DNA from: Aminobacter ciceronei
GTDB lineage: Bacteria > Pseudomonadota > Alphaproteobacteria > Rhizobiales > Rhizobiaceae
Direction of reading: 5' to 3'
Length of the DNA: 64,000 nt
Assembly: GCF_014138625.1 (NCBI RefSeq)
Contig: NZ_JACJHY010000015.1
Location: 93,075 to 157,074 of the forward strand
Made by a program: the position numbers and the translations under genes. Below are positions 44,927 through 53,575 of this stretch, one piece after another (position 1 is the first letter of the stretch; each line of letters starts with the position of its first letter). A model generated the notes under the pieces. That model did no database searches. It had not been told where the DNA came from and was given only the letters and a program-made list of their open reading frames with translations.

Positions 44927-46194
44927 CCTTTGGCGGTGGCTTGCAAAGGCTGGGCTGGAATTCGCACTTGCACAACAGTGCCTTTGTCCGGATTGCTGTT
45001 GATAGTGAGGTTACCGCGTAGGGTTGCGGCCATTTGGGCGCATCCCGTGAGGCCAAGTCCGACATGATTTCCCGCCTTTGTCGAAAAGAAAGGCACTGTG
45101 GCCTTTTCGGCAATTTCGGGTGTCATGCCCACGCCGTTGTCCGATACCTCCAGGATGACGTTCGTACGGCCGAGAAACCGGAGCCGTCTGAGCGCCGTGC
45201 GAACGGTGATCTTGGGGTTCTGCCTGCCGTTAACAGCGGTTTCGGCATTCTGGATCAGTTCGTCGACGAGCAACTGAAATTGTGTCGCGGGGACGGGGAG
45301 ATGGATCGTGTCGATGTCGATATCCAGCTTGACGAGACCGTTTCGCCGCTCGGCGACGTTTCGAAGAATCTTGCCAAGGTCTTCGGATCGAGGATCCCGC
45401 TCGTTATAGGCGATTTTAAGCAGGCCATTGTTGATGGATTCGAGTTCGTTTGCCGCGCCGCGGGCGGCCTTCAACATTTCTTCGCTGAGTGGTTGGCCTA
45501 GGCCTGTGTTGTCCAGAAAGAGGCGGAGGGCGGTGACGCGCGATCGCGTCATATGAGCAAACAACGAAGCAAATGAGCGTAAATGCTGATCGCGGCGGCT
45601 GATGAAGGCGTAGCGCTGATGGATAATGAGGTAGAAGATCGCGACTAGGCCAAGGGCGATCGCGAATAGAAACCAGTTGCGCGATGCAGCAATGTCGATC
45701 TGAGCCGTCTCCTGCAGGGTGGCACTATGATTAACCGTAGCGCTGGACACTTCGAACATATCCTGCTCGAGCCGATCCATGTAGGGGAGGGCTTGGGCGT
45801 AGTTCGACCCCGCAACGATGATCGGCGTGACTTTTTGCTCGATGATCTGGCGAACATCCTGCAGCAGTTTGGCATCCTTCTTCGGCAGGAACCGGTCTAC
45901 ATAGGAGAGCGCCAGCAATTGTTCGATGTTGACGCTGACGAGAGCGATTTGTCGGCTGATGTCGGGCTCAAGCTTGCCCGCTTCGCTGGCAAGGCGGACA
46001 TAGCCGTTGACTCGCAAAAGCCGCTCCCTGACCTGGGTGGCGCGCCATTGGATTTCATAGGTCTGGCTAAGAATCTCGTCGGTATCGTGTCGATATTGCT
46101 CCGACCGCAGAAACGCCCAGGTGCTCAGGACCAGCGCGACGCACAGCCCCACATAGGGAAGGATAGCAAAGACGCTGCTGGTCCTGAACGTCAT
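44923..46194 (-). CDS. Sensor histidine kinase
   Basis: A 423-residue membrane kinase. Two hydrophobic helices (about residues 8-25 and 180-200) bracket a helical periplasmic sensor domain of about 150 residues. A weak dimer/phosphoacceptor region has [11 protein letters not shown], where the histidine is present but the usual HExxxP is lost. The ATP-binding domain is clear: [24 protein letters not shown] and [11 protein letters not shown]. Its ATG overlaps the preceding stop (ATGA). The response regulator three genes upstream in the operon is the natural partner. Confidence 0.83.
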   Translation of the reverse strand: MTFRTSSVFAILPYVGLCVALVLSTWAFLRSEQYRHDTDEILSQTYEIQWRATQVRERLLRVNGYVRLASEAGKLEPDISRQIALVSVNIEQLLALSYVDRFLPKKDAKLLQDVRQIIEQKVTPIIVAGSNYAQALPYMDRLEQDMFEVSSATVNHSATLQETAQIDIAASRNWFLFAIALGLVAIFYLIIHQRYAFISRRDQHLRSFASLFAHMTRSRVTALRLFLDNTGLGQPLSEEMLKAARGAANELESINNGLLKIAYNERDPRSEDLGKILRNVAERRNGLVKLDIDIDTIHLPVPATQFQLLVDELIQNAETAVNGRQNPKITVRTALRRLRFLGRTNVILEVSDNGVGMTPEIAEKATVPFFSTKAGNHVGLGLTGCAQMAATLRGNLTINSNPDKGTVVQVRIPAQPLQATAKG

Positions 46195-46742
46195 TGAACC
46201 GATCGAAGGGCTACTGGGAAGAACACCCAAATCGAATTGCGGGCAGGGACGTAATCACTCGGCAAGCGGTCGTAGGGCCAGACAACAAAGATCGGGCCTT
46301 TCTCCAGCATGTTTATGGGGCGAAACTCCTGGCCGCCCTTGCACAGGCTTTTGGCACGGTCTTCGTCCGTGCATTTCCGTTCAACCGCAAGGATAGGTTC
46401 GAACTGCTCAATTTCGTCGCCTCGGATCTCCGAAACGAAATTGTCGTAGGCGACGATCTTGATGCCTGGATTGTCGGAAATGCCGCCCTTTGCAAGCACG
46501 TCCTTCAACTTGGGTCCCCGGTAGACGATTGTTTCGTTTTCCTTCGTCCAGGGAGTGCGAGTGTCGTAGGTTTGCTGAGGGAACTCGGCCTTCAGCTGCT
46601 CGGTCGAGAAGGTCTTTAGCGCCTGGCCGGAAGCATTCTCAACGGAGATCATGTTCGGGTTGTCGTAACTCGCCTCCGATGCCGACAAAGAGGCGATGGT
46701 GAAAACTGACGAGAGCGTCAGGGTGAGAATGTTAAGCCGCAT
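46191..46742 (-). CDS. Secreted molybdopterin-oxidoreductase-fold protein
   Basis: A 183-residue exported protein: signal peptide about residues 1-24, then a small sulfite-oxidase/molybdopterin-binding-like domain (YRGPKLKDVLAKGGI, VAYDNFVSEI, GPIFVVWPYD near the end). The lone cysteine typical of Mo-cofactor ligation is not at the expected place; cysteines occur in RKCTDEDRAKSLCKGG. Such short proteins often sit beside sensor kinases as periplasmic partners. GGAGGCAG precedes ATG 46742, which overlaps the FkbM gene end by 11 bases. Confidence 0.75.
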   Translation of the reverse strand: MRLNILTLTLSSVFTIASLSASEASYDNPNMISVENASGQALKTFSTEQLKAEFPQQTYDTRTPWTKENETIVYRGPKLKDVLAKGGISDNPGIKIVAYDNFVSEIRGDEIEQFEPILAVERKCTDEDRAKSLCKGGQEFRPINMLEKGPIFVVWPYDRLPSDYVPARNSIWVFFPVALRSVQ

Positions 46743-47436
46743 CGGCTGCCTCCGCTTCATATTCCCTCGGGCCGTCGTCCTTGGAGAACAACACGCATGG
46801 TCCACGCGATCCTCTCGGATCGTAGGCGAACCCCTTGGCAGCTAACGCCTGGGTGATGTCCAGAATGCCCTCCAGACCATAGAGATGATCGTGCAGTTCA
46901 AGAAAGATGCGTTCAACGCCTGGTAGAGCGGCTTGCTTCAGCAAGTCGCGCTCTGCACCCTCAATGTCCATGACCAAGGCATTGATATTGTGACTGGTCA
47001 GAAACTCGTCGATGTTGGTGGAGCTGATGGAGATCTCGTGCTCGTAGGGACCTTGGTTGGGGTCCATAGATGACATCCAGAGATCCTTGCGCACGTAGAA
47101 GCGGAAACTGCGAGGTTCTCCCGCGGCAAGAATGCCTGGCGACAACACCACGTTGCCGATGCCGTTGGCATCAATGACGCGCTTCGCCAGCGCTGCAGTC
47201 GTCGGATTGGCCTCGAACGCCCACACCTGGACACCGGGAATTTTCGCGATGACTGAGGTGATGACGCCGATGCCGGTACCGAGTTCAAGCACCCGATCCT
47301 TGCGCTTGACTGCTTTGTGAACCCAACGGGCTTCCTTGGCCTCGTAACTGCCATTGGCGAGGGCTTGCCAGATGATCGGCGATACATCGCCAGGAAGGAG
47401 GGGAAGTTTTATGCCATGAATTGTCAGTGATACCAT
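46732..47436 (-). CDS. FkbM-family methyltransferase
   Basis: A 234-residue SAM-dependent methyltransferase. SAM motif I VLELGTGIGVITS near residue 50, FEANPTTAALAKR (motif II) near 74, and the FkbM pattern ALVMDIEGAERDLL near 155. The family O-methylates sugars or small molecules; the substrate here is unknown. It lies 5 bases after the response regulator gene in the operon. Confidence 0.83.
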   Translation of the reverse strand: MVSLTIHGIKLPLLPGDVSPIIWQALANGSYEAKEARWVHKAVKRKDRVLELGTGIGVITSVIAKIPGVQVWAFEANPTTAALAKRVIDANGIGNVVLSPGILAAGEPRSFRFYVRKDLWMSSMDPNQGPYEHEISISSTNIDEFLTSHNINALVMDIEGAERDLLKQAALPGVERIFLELHDHLYGLEGILDITQALAAKGFAYDPRGSRGPCVLFSKDDGPREYEAEAADAA

Positions 47437-47441
47437 GCGGT

Positions 47442-48071
47442 CTATAATCCCTTAGGCAGCTTATGACCCTGCCTCATGAGTTTAGCCCGCGCCTGCTTGT
47501 AGTATTTTTCAACAGTGCCAACGTCAATGCCTAGGCGTTGCGACATCAGCTCGTAAATTTGCTTCCGCTTCATGCCCCGTTCTCGACGGGTCATCATGTC
47601 GATGATTTCTTGTTCACGCGGAGTGAGGCCGGAATATCGATAGTCGGGAATGGTCATTCCGACACGCGAAAGCCGGATGGAAAAGCCTTTGGTCGAGATG
47701 TCTTCCAGCACATCCGAAAACACGCCGGGCTCCAGACCGGTCTTGCCGAGATATCCGGCTGCGCCGATCTGCCGAAATTCCTCGGCTTCCACGCTGCTGT
47801 CAGAACCAGTCACGACAACGTGGATGGCACTCGGTGACGCTTCGATGATCTTATCCACAACTGAGACGCGATCGGCCGGAGCAGTGGGATCAAAGCCAGG
47901 GAGGCCAGGATCGATAACGACAAGATCGAAATCGTCTCGCTGGAGCTCTCGGGTGGCGATCTCCAACGTCTCGGCGCCAAGCACCATGCAATCGCCCAGG
48001 CTCGAGCGAATTTGCTCCATCAGGGCCAGTCGCATCAAGTTTTGGTCCTCGACGACCAACGCTCGAAACAT
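47442..48071 (-). CDS. LuxR-type response regulator
   Basis: A 209-residue two-component regulator. Receiver domain: acidic pair E8-D9, phospho-acceptor D54 in FDLVVIDPGLPG, and Lys in GYLGKTG near 107. The C-terminal HTH starts SGLTPREQEIIDMM and reads RKQIYELMSQRLGIDVGTVE, slightly longer than the usual LuxR HTH. GGAG precedes ATG 48071. It heads the operon RR, FkbM, molybdopterin-fold protein, histidine kinase. Confidence 0.86.
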   Translation of the reverse strand: MFRALVVEDQNLMRLALMEQIRSSLGDCMVLGAETLEIATRELQRDDFDLVVIDPGLPGFDPTAPADRVSVVDKIIEASPSAIHVVVTGSDSSVEAEEFRQIGAAGYLGKTGLEPGVFSDVLEDISTKGFSIRLSRVGMTIPDYRYSGLTPREQEIIDMMTRRERGMKRKQIYELMSQRLGIDVGTVEKYYKQARAKLMRQGHKLPKGL

Positions 48072-48132
48072 GTCTCCAGAACCTCGCTGCCTATTTCTTG
48101 GGGCGGGTTTACACCCTCTATGGTTGAAAAAT

Positions 48133-48157
48133 AGGGGGGCTGTCACCCCTTTTTTTT
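48133..48157. terminator. Hairpin with T-run between divergent genes
   Basis: AGGGG...CCCCT with an 8-base T run on the plus strand and ATTTTT on the minus strand. It lies upstream of both neighbouring genes, so it would stop antisense or read-through transcripts, or act as a leader attenuator for the response regulator operon. Confidence 0.45.
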
Positions 48158-48224
48158 CGGCCCTTGGTGGGTATCAGTCGAATGGTCGCGGCGGGGCGGT
48201 GGTCGATTTACTAGGAACAAAGCT

Positions 48225-48596
48225 ATGCTGAGCCTAGGAATATCTACGCTTGATCCATCCGCTGATGACCTGATCGATTGGCCATCTCGACTGGCCGGGG
48301 GCTTCTCGGCAGAAGCGGCAGCAGAGGGTTCTGCCATTGGCTTGAAGCTGGCTGACGTGACCGGGCGACACATGGCGGCGACGCAAAAGGCATCTGATGT
48401 CGTCACCGACGGGGGAGGGCGACAGGTGTCCGAAGAGGCGATGGCGCTGCGCGAGGTGATCATGTATCGGCCGGCCGACCACAGGGACTCGATCGGCAAG
48501 CTCGTGTACATCGCTGCGTATCTCATCGCGCGGAGCAAGCGTCTTGACGAAGAGGAATTGGCGACCATTCTGGAAATGGCTGCGCCCGTCGGGTGA
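48225..48596 (+). CDS. Conserved-looking hypothetical protein
   Basis: A 123-residue cytoplasmic protein, mostly helical and acidic, without a known domain. AGGAAC precedes the ATG. The second half (EEAMALREVIMYRPADHRDS then a helix IGKLVYIAAYLIARSKRL) looks folded. It lies between the two-component operon and the secretion cluster, divergent from the former. A larger frame on the opposite strand is less protein-like. No function can be proposed. Confidence 0.55.
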   Translation: MLSLGISTLDPSADDLIDWPSRLAGGFSAEAAAEGSAIGLKLADVTGRHMAATQKASDVVTDGGGRQVSEEAMALREVIMYRPADHRDSIGKLVYIAAYLIARSKRLDEEELATILEMAAPVG

Positions 48597-48613
48597 GCGT
48601 CTGACCATGAAGG

Positions 48614-48644
48614 GAAAAGGCCCACCGCCCAGGCGGGCTCTTTT
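48614..48644. terminator. Bidirectional rho-independent terminator
   Basis: AAAAGGCCC, then CCGC-CCAG-GCGG, then GCTCTTTT: a GC-rich stem with A-run and T-run flanks, between convergent genes ending at 48596 and 48673. Confidence 0.6.
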
Positions 48645-48672
48645 GTAGCGCAGACGTTTCCTTGATGGCCTG

Positions 48673-48846
48673 TCACAGTAGGTCAGGCCTTCCATGCACC
48701 AGGCGGATGAGCCCAGCCTGTACCGCGCCGGTGACGATTCCAAAAAGCAACGCAGCCAGCAAGTCCCAGCCAAAGCAGAGTGAGATTACGAAGCAAACCA
48801 CCGCTGTTGCAAAGACCGTCACGTAGTCGAGAAATTGATCTTCCAT
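48673..48846 (-). CDS. Small two-helix membrane protein
   Basis: A 57-residue protein with two hydrophobic helices (YVTVFATAVVCFVISL and LAALLFGIVTGAVQAGLI). AGGTG lies before ATG 48846. It is the last gene of the minus-strand group that starts next to virB1. No family recognised; possibly an accessory secretion or entry-exclusion peptide (speculative). Confidence 0.55.
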   Translation of the reverse strand: MEDQFLDYVTVFATAVVCFVISLCFGWDLLAALLFGIVTGAVQAGLIRLVHGRPDLL

Positions 48847-48869
48847 AACGAACACCTTTCCGTATCGGC

Positions 48870-49286
48870 CTAGAAGATTGTGGCAACCCATTCGCCGTTG
48901 GCCGCCTTTGCGAAGCCGACAACACGATTGAGAGGCTGTGCCTCAGGCGACATCTTGACCGTGGTCACGCACGAAACGCCGGGGCCGTTGTTGTTTTTGT
49001 CGCACTGGCCAAGGGCAAGTGAGATCTTCGGCATGTCGTTGCGATCCCAGACCAACGGTGAGCTGGATTGCGCGTTCTGAAAGGCGGCCAGGGCCTCACC
49101 CTCTGACGGTTTTTCCACGACTGGTAGAGGACACAGTGAGGGATCAGCGGCTATCGCCGCCGTGAGCTCGGCCTTGGTAATGGTCCTTGCCTCGACAGTC
49201 GGGTGTGGAATTACCAGCCAGGTTCCGCCGGCGCCGGCCGCAAGGCCGACGCCGGCTGTTATGGCGAGTAGGACGGCATTGTTCAT
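48870..49286 (-). CDS. Hypothetical membrane-anchored periplasmic protein
   Basis: A 138-residue protein with one N-terminal hydrophobic segment (residues 5-26). The mature part has three cysteines (SLCPLP, GQCDKN, VSCVTT) and a C-terminal ANGEWVATIF. No known domain is recognised. It lies in the minus-strand group beside TrbM-like and SNase-like secreted proteins, so it is probably part of the conjugation region. Confidence 0.6.
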   Translation of the reverse strand: MNNAVLLAITAGVGLAAGAGGTWLVIPHPTVEARTITKAELTAAIAADPSLCPLPVVEKPSEGEALAAFQNAQSSSPLVWDRNDMPKISLALGQCDKNNNGPGVSCVTTVKMSPEAQPLNRVVGFAKAANGEWVATIF

Positions 49287-49298
49287 CGCTCTGACCCA

Positions 49299-49838
49299 CT
49301 AGAGATTCAGATTGAACCAGTGGCGTTGCTTGACGCCCTGATCATTCGGAATGTCGAAGTACCAGGGATCAGCGCGCCTCGGCCGCTGCGAGGAAATCTC
49401 CTTGATGCAAGAGTTTTCTCCGTCACGGGCACGGCGGTTCAAGATCACGCCGGCTTGATGGGCGGGACCGTTTAGACCGGGGTGCGTTTGACAGGTGTTG
49501 AGGGTCTTGACGCAACGATCCGGTGCGCTGCGATTTCCGTCCCGGCCATATTGGCTATAGCCGATCTTGGTCCCTTCGGGGCAATCGGCATATTCCTCAC
49601 GACCCGGTGCACCGGCCTTTGCTTCGTTGCAGATGGGCCACGAGAAGCCAGGCTTCGACATGGCAGCAATAAGTTTGATCATCGGCGGGACGCAGTATTC
49701 CACGCCATGCCAGGAAGGGTTTTGCGAGGCTGCGCAAAGCAGGACTTGGCAGCCCCAGGATGCGTCTTGTGCCTTGGCCGCTGTGGCTGGAAGGAGCGCG
49801 GCGCCGGCGATGCCGGCGGCATAAATCAGGTGTCTCAT
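49299..49838 (-). CDS. TrbM/KikA-type conjugal transfer protein
   Basis: A 179-residue exported protein. Signal peptide about residues 1-22 (ATAAKA-QDA). The mature start WGCQVLLCAASQNPSW and ECVPP-type segment YCVPPMIKLIAAM match the TrbM/KikA/MpfK family of conjugation proteins; further cysteines (CNEAKAG, ADCPEG, DRCVKTLNTC) suggest disulfides. It supports a conjugative rather than purely effector role for the VirB system downstream. GAGGAC precedes ATG 49838. Confidence 0.72.
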   Translation of the reverse strand: MRHLIYAAGIAGAALLPATAAKAQDASWGCQVLLCAASQNPSWHGVEYCVPPMIKLIAAMSKPGFSWPICNEAKAGAPGREEYADCPEGTKIGYSQYGRDGNRSAPDRCVKTLNTCQTHPGLNGPAHQAGVILNRRARDGENSCIKEISSQRPRRADPWYFDIPNDQGVKQRHWFNLNL

Positions 49839-49946
49839 GTCAGGCGGTCCTCTGATTATTGCGGGCGTCGCCCAGGCGACAGACGGTGTGTCGTTGGGTG
49901 GAGTGGTTCGCTTCGAAGCGTCTGCCACGTAGACGAAGTCCGGCAA

Positions 49947-50660
49947 CTATCGATCTGTCCTCAACGGTCGCTTGCGGGCATCGGCAAATGGCGGGGATAT
50001 TTCACTCTCGCGTTCGGCCAGCAGATTGAAATCAGCGATCGGCCGGCGATCTGGCGTCTTGTCGACCGCCTTGCGGCGCCATTCATTCATGTCGAGCACG
50101 TAGGTTGCCCACATGCCGTAGCGCGCGGCCATGGCGTAACGCTGATAGGCGGCATATTGGCCATTGACGAGATAGGGCGAGGCAACTCGCGCCCAGCCAA
50201 CACGAAGCATTTCCAGGGCAAGATCTCGAGCGCCGGTGGTGCAACGCGCGATCGCCGTACCGTCGACTCTGTAGGAGACGACATTGCAGGTCACCGACTT
50301 GTTGCCGACCGTCCGTTTAAGCCATGCCTTGGCAAATGGTCCGCACGGGACGGGTGGAGGAGCCTTCACTCTCTCACGGTCTTCCCACTTGGGATCGAGT
50401 GCCCATTGCGGCAGCTCGCAAGCGTCGATGTCGGCCAATTGGACGCTCTGTGCGTACTGAGGGTACCAGAGCGTCCGCCCGTCCATGACCGCGACCCGCC
50501 CCCTTAGAACAGGATGCACCCGGGTCACCTGGGCGGCGGATGGTTCTACGGCTGGCCGGTAGACCTTGCGGACAGGCTCATTCCTGATGACATCCGCCGC
50601 TTCGACGGCCTCAGCGGTGAGGGCAAGCATTGCTGCCGACAAGAGGAGTCGGGCTTTCAT
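49947..50660 (-). CDS. SNase-like secreted protein 1
   Basis: A 237-residue exported protein (signal peptide 1-21, AVEA-ADV). The middle resembles a staphylococcal-nuclease (thermonuclease) fold: VMDGRTLWYPQ, VQLADIDACELPQW, then CGPFAKAWLKRTVG, CNVVSYRVDGTAIARC and RYGMWATYVLDMNEWRR. The catalytic Arg/Asp/Glu set is not clearly intact, so it may be a non-enzymatic derivative. It is the first of three similar genes in tandem; its stop is followed by TrbM-like. Confidence 0.62.
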   Translation of the reverse strand: MKARLLLSAAMLALTAEAVEAADVIRNEPVRKVYRPAVEPSAAQVTRVHPVLRGRVAVMDGRTLWYPQYAQSVQLADIDACELPQWALDPKWEDRERVKAPPPVPCGPFAKAWLKRTVGNKSVTCNVVSYRVDGTAIARCTTGARDLALEMLRVGWARVASPYLVNGQYAAYQRYAMAARYGMWATYVLDMNEWRRKAVDKTPDRRPIADFNLLAERESEISPPFADARKRPLRTDR

Positions 50661-51199
50661 TGCTTCGCCTCCTTCTTGGCGCGCTCGTTGGCTGTCTTGG
50701 CCAACAGGACTGCCGGGTGCACAACATCGGGGAACTGCCAGAGACCGGCCTTGCGTTCGCGGGCGTCCAGCTCGGCCACGGAGTACGGCGGATGAAGTGG
50801 CATGCCCTGATCATCGAGCGAAGCGAAGGCGTAGCCGCTCGAAATCATCATGGTGGCGAGGTCGAGGCGATCCTTGCCAACGGTGGCATAGCAGATGACG
50901 TAGGTTAGGTCCGCGGTCTTGGCGACCGGCGCGCAAACCGGCTTGGTGTCCTTGATATAGGCAGCAAACATTGCCAGGGACGCATCGCCACAATCGCGCT
51001 TTTGCCCCTTCAAGTCGGTGTAGTTGGTGCCGCGAAGGCAGGATTGAACCCCAAACAGGCGATAGCGTTGCCCCTCTGCAACCCAGGTGTCGCCGGTTTC
51101 CAGTGTTATGCCCGGCTCCAGGTCAAAATAGCCGTCAGGCGCACTAAGCGCCGTTGCAACACTGGCCACGGTGAGCGTAAGGGCGAGTGAACACCTCAT
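50657..51199 (-). CDS. SNase-like secreted protein 2
   Basis: A 180-residue exported protein: signal about residues 1-20, then YRLFGVQSCLRG, RDCGDASLAMFAAYIKD, VICYATVGKDRLDLATMMIS and ERKAGLWQF, the order of segments of thermonuclease-like proteins, again with an unclear active site. It starts within the stop of SNase-like 3 (ATGA) and overlaps SNase-like 1 by 4 bases, so the three are translated together. Confidence 0.6.
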   Translation of the reverse strand: MRCSLALTLTVASVATALSAPDGYFDLEPGITLETGDTWVAEGQRYRLFGVQSCLRGTNYTDLKGQKRDCGDASLAMFAAYIKDTKPVCAPVAKTADLTYVICYATVGKDRLDLATMMISSGYAFASLDDQGMPLHPPYSVAELDARERKAGLWQFPDVVHPAVLLAKTANERAKKEAKQ

Positions 51200-51804
51200 T
51201 GGGCCTTCACTCGCGGATCGGCCCACATGCCGTAGGACCCTTCTTTGCCGACATCTTCGGCCTGCGCGAGGTCCGGCCGGTCATAGGAGCCATCGGGCTT
51301 TTTTGTCAGGCGCAACGCGCCAAGGGACAAAAGCTGCTCCTCGAACATATCAACGGAATCGAGGCTGCCGGGATAATTGTAGTAGCCGTAGCAGGTGGCA
51401 TTCTGCGTCGGTGACGACTGCTCGCTGACGAAGGCCCGGCAGAAGATGACCTTCGGGCCTTTCAGCATGATTTGCAGCTGCTGCTGCGCGAAGTCGGCGC
51501 AAGCGCCGACAAAGCCTTCCTTCCGGTTGACCATTTCACCTTGGCACGGCTGGAGACCGTAAAGGTGAAGATTGGTCTTGCCATCGACCCGGAAATCCGT
51601 GGGCGATACCGCCGCATATCCGGATGCTGACGCGTAGCCCTTTCGGTCCACGGCTTTGCCGCTGCCATCATAGTATTCGACGACCAGCACCGTCTTGCCC
51701 GGTGCCGCCAGCGACTTGATGTAGTCCTTGTTGACGTTGTCCACCGACCAGGCCGGCGTTGCCATAACGCAACCTGCGAATGCAGCAAGGATGGTCCGTT
51801 TCAT
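51196..51804 (-). CDS. SNase-like secreted protein 3
   Basis: A 202-residue exported protein. Signal peptide about residues 1-20 (ATPAWS-VDN). HLYGLQPCQGEM, GACADFAQQQLQIMLKG, VIFCRAF and EGSYGMWADPRVKAQ follow the same segment order as its two neighbours. ATG 51804 has GGGCTGGAA upstream. It is the first gene of the minus-strand group, divergent from virB1. Confidence 0.6.
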   Translation of the reverse strand: MKRTILAAFAGCVMATPAWSVDNVNKDYIKSLAAPGKTVLVVEYYDGSGKAVDRKGYASASGYAAVSPTDFRVDGKTNLHLYGLQPCQGEMVNRKEGFVGACADFAQQQLQIMLKGPKVIFCRAFVSEQSSPTQNATCYGYYNYPGSLDSVDMFEEQLLSLGALRLTKKPDGSYDRPDLAQAEDVGKEGSYGMWADPRVKAQ

Positions 51805-51959
51805 TTCCAGCCCTTTACCATATTGGTTCATGCCGAATCCCACTTTTGGGGTTTAAGTGTGGCGCAAAAACTTGTATCGCTACACCAAATCGGTTCATAC
51901 AATGGCGAACTTAATCGGTTTTCACCACAATCTCAACACCGCAAATGGGGCGGGCCGCG

Positions 51960-52910
51960 ATGACAAAAAGGGCTGGAACGAGCAGCATTGCAGGCAGCGG
52001 GGCTCTGATTTGCTCGACCCTGCTGAATGTGCTCGCCACTGGCGCCGCAACGGCCCAGGAAGTGCAGAAATCCGCCAACTTTGTGAATATTTTCGCGCAA
52101 ACTGAAAGCGTCAATGACGCTGCGATCAGTAGAATTTTCGATTCTAGATGGAGCCTGAGCGGCGGTCATTACGTCGTCAGCGAGGACGGCGTTGTAACGC
52201 CAGAGAAGACAGCCAAAAAGGGCCGCCAGACAGACACCCATATTGGTACACTGAAGGGGGCTTACACGACGGAAGACGACACTCCGGAAAATACCATTGT
52301 GGGTAAGATACCGACAGGACAGATTACCCAAAATGGCTTAGAAAACCCGGCTCAAGACAGCACGGCAGGCGTGCAGGCTTGCGGTCCGTCACCGCTAAGC
52401 CCTTCGGAAATCAAGAAATTAGTTGTCGATGCGGCGCGGCGTCACAAGGTCGACGAGGTTTTCGCCACGGCGATTGCCTGGGCGGAAAGCGGCTTCGATC
52501 AAACTCGCAATTCGGACAAGGGCGCGCGCGGCCCCATGCAGCTCATGCCTGCCATCGCCGAACGGTTCCAGGTCGAGGACATCTGCGATCCGCAGCAGAA
52601 CATAGAAGGCGGCATGAAGTACCTGCGGGTCCTGCTCGACGAGTTCCAAAATCCTCTGCTTGTCGCCGCTGCCTACAACAGCGGCGAGCAACGGATCTAC
52701 GCGTACGGCGGCATCCCGCCGTTCCGGGAGACCGTCGGCTACGTCGCCAAGGTGGTCAATTACCAGCTCGGTTTGCCCATGCCGGCGGCGAGGGCAAAGC
52801 CCAATGCATCCGGGACCACAACAATCGCAGGCGGTGATGAGGACGGCAACGTCGGTGTCATCGCCGTGAAGAAGACCGGCAAGTTTGTCGGTGGAGTGAT
52901 GCACTTTTGA
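51960..52910 (+). CDS. virB1: VirB1-like lytic transglycosylase
   Basis: A 316-residue exported enzyme opening the peptidoglycan for the secretion channel. A signal-like segment is at the start (ATGAATA-QEV); an unusual hydrophilic stretch of about 110 residues precedes the SLT domain (about 145-270) with catalytic Glu in AWAESGFDQ and GARGPMQLMP, then AAAYNSGEQRI. ATG 51960 is used; ATG 51945 is in frame. It is the first gene of the plus-strand virB cluster. Confidence 0.83.
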   Translation: MTKRAGTSSIAGSGALICSTLLNVLATGAATAQEVQKSANFVNIFAQTESVNDAAISRIFDSRWSLSGGHYVVSEDGVVTPEKTAKKGRQTDTHIGTLKGAYTTEDDTPENTIVGKIPTGQITQNGLENPAQDSTAGVQACGPSPLSPSEIKKLVVDAARRHKVDEVFATAIAWAESGFDQTRNSDKGARGPMQLMPAIAERFQVEDICDPQQNIEGGMKYLRVLLDEFQNPLLVAAAYNSGEQRIYAYGGIPPFRETVGYVAKVVNYQLGLPMPAARAKPNASGTTTIAGGDEDGNVGVIAVKKTGKFVGGVMHF

Positions 52911-52922
52911 AGGAGAGAACGC

Positions 52923-53270
52923 ATGAAGTGCAATGCAATTGAGGGACCGAAGGTCGGCGCATGGAAGCTGGCAGCCGTTCTTGGATTGGCTGCGGCCATG
53001 CACATGGCCGGCGTCGATCTAGCCTTGGCGCAAAGTGGTGGTGGCGGCGGCGCCTTCGCGCCACTGCAGACGGCCGTTCAAATGATCGTGGATTTCATCA
53101 CCGGCCCGTTCGGCCGGCTGCTAGCGATCATTGCAGTGATCGGCCTCGGTTTCCTCGCCTTCGCCGGTCGGCTGTCGTGGTTCACGGCAGGCGCCGTCAT
53201 CGTCGGCATTGGCCTGGTCTTCGGCGCACCGACCATTGTTGATGAAATGATTGCGGCTGTCGGCAAATAG
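52923..53270 (+). CDS. virB2: VirB2 pilin
   Basis: A 115-residue propilin: long signal region ending LALA-QSGGGGG, then two hydrophobic helices joined by a short basic loop (FITGPFGRLLAIIAVIGLGF and WFTAGAVIVGIGLVFG). It is assembled into the conjugative pilus. A GGAG site precedes the ATG. Confidence 0.86.
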   Translation: MKCNAIEGPKVGAWKLAAVLGLAAAMHMAGVDLALAQSGGGGGAFAPLQTAVQMIVDFITGPFGRLLAIIAVIGLGFLAFAGRLSWFTAGAVIVGIGLVFGAPTIVDEMIAAVGK

Positions 53271-53272
53271 CG

Positions 53273-53572
53273 ATGGCTGAGTTCGAGGACGAAAAGCCTG
53301 CGCTCACGCCGTTGGTGATCGGCTTGACCCGTTCACCGACGCTCTGGGGCGTGCCGTACATGGCCGTCGTTATCGTCGTCGGTTGTACGATCATAGGGTG
53401 GCTGGGCTCCAACTCCCTGTGGGCGCTGCTGACCGCACCAGTCGCCTACCTCGTCCTTTTCACGCTGTGCACCTGGGACAGCAAGATCCTCGACGTGATG
53501 CAGGTTGCGTCGCGCAAGACGCCCCGCACGCGCAACAAGAGCTTTTGGGGCGCCAATTCATACGGACCATAG
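53273..53572 (+). CDS. virB3: VirB3
   Basis: A 99-residue inner-membrane protein. LVIGLTRSPTLWGVPYMAV near residue 14 is the VirB3 signature, followed by two hydrophobic helices. It starts 2 bases after virB2 and works with VirB4 in pilus assembly. Confidence 0.88.
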   Translation: MAEFEDEKPALTPLVIGLTRSPTLWGVPYMAVVIVVGCTIIGWLGSNSLWALLTAPVAYLVLFTLCTWDSKILDVMQVASRKTPRTRNKSFWGANSYGP

Positions 53573-53575
53573 CCG

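Noticed and set aside
48143..48676. 177-codon minus-strand frame opposite the 123-residue hypothetical
   Set aside because: Serine/proline/arginine-rich composition typical of an antisense frame, and it runs across the terminator at 48614-48644.
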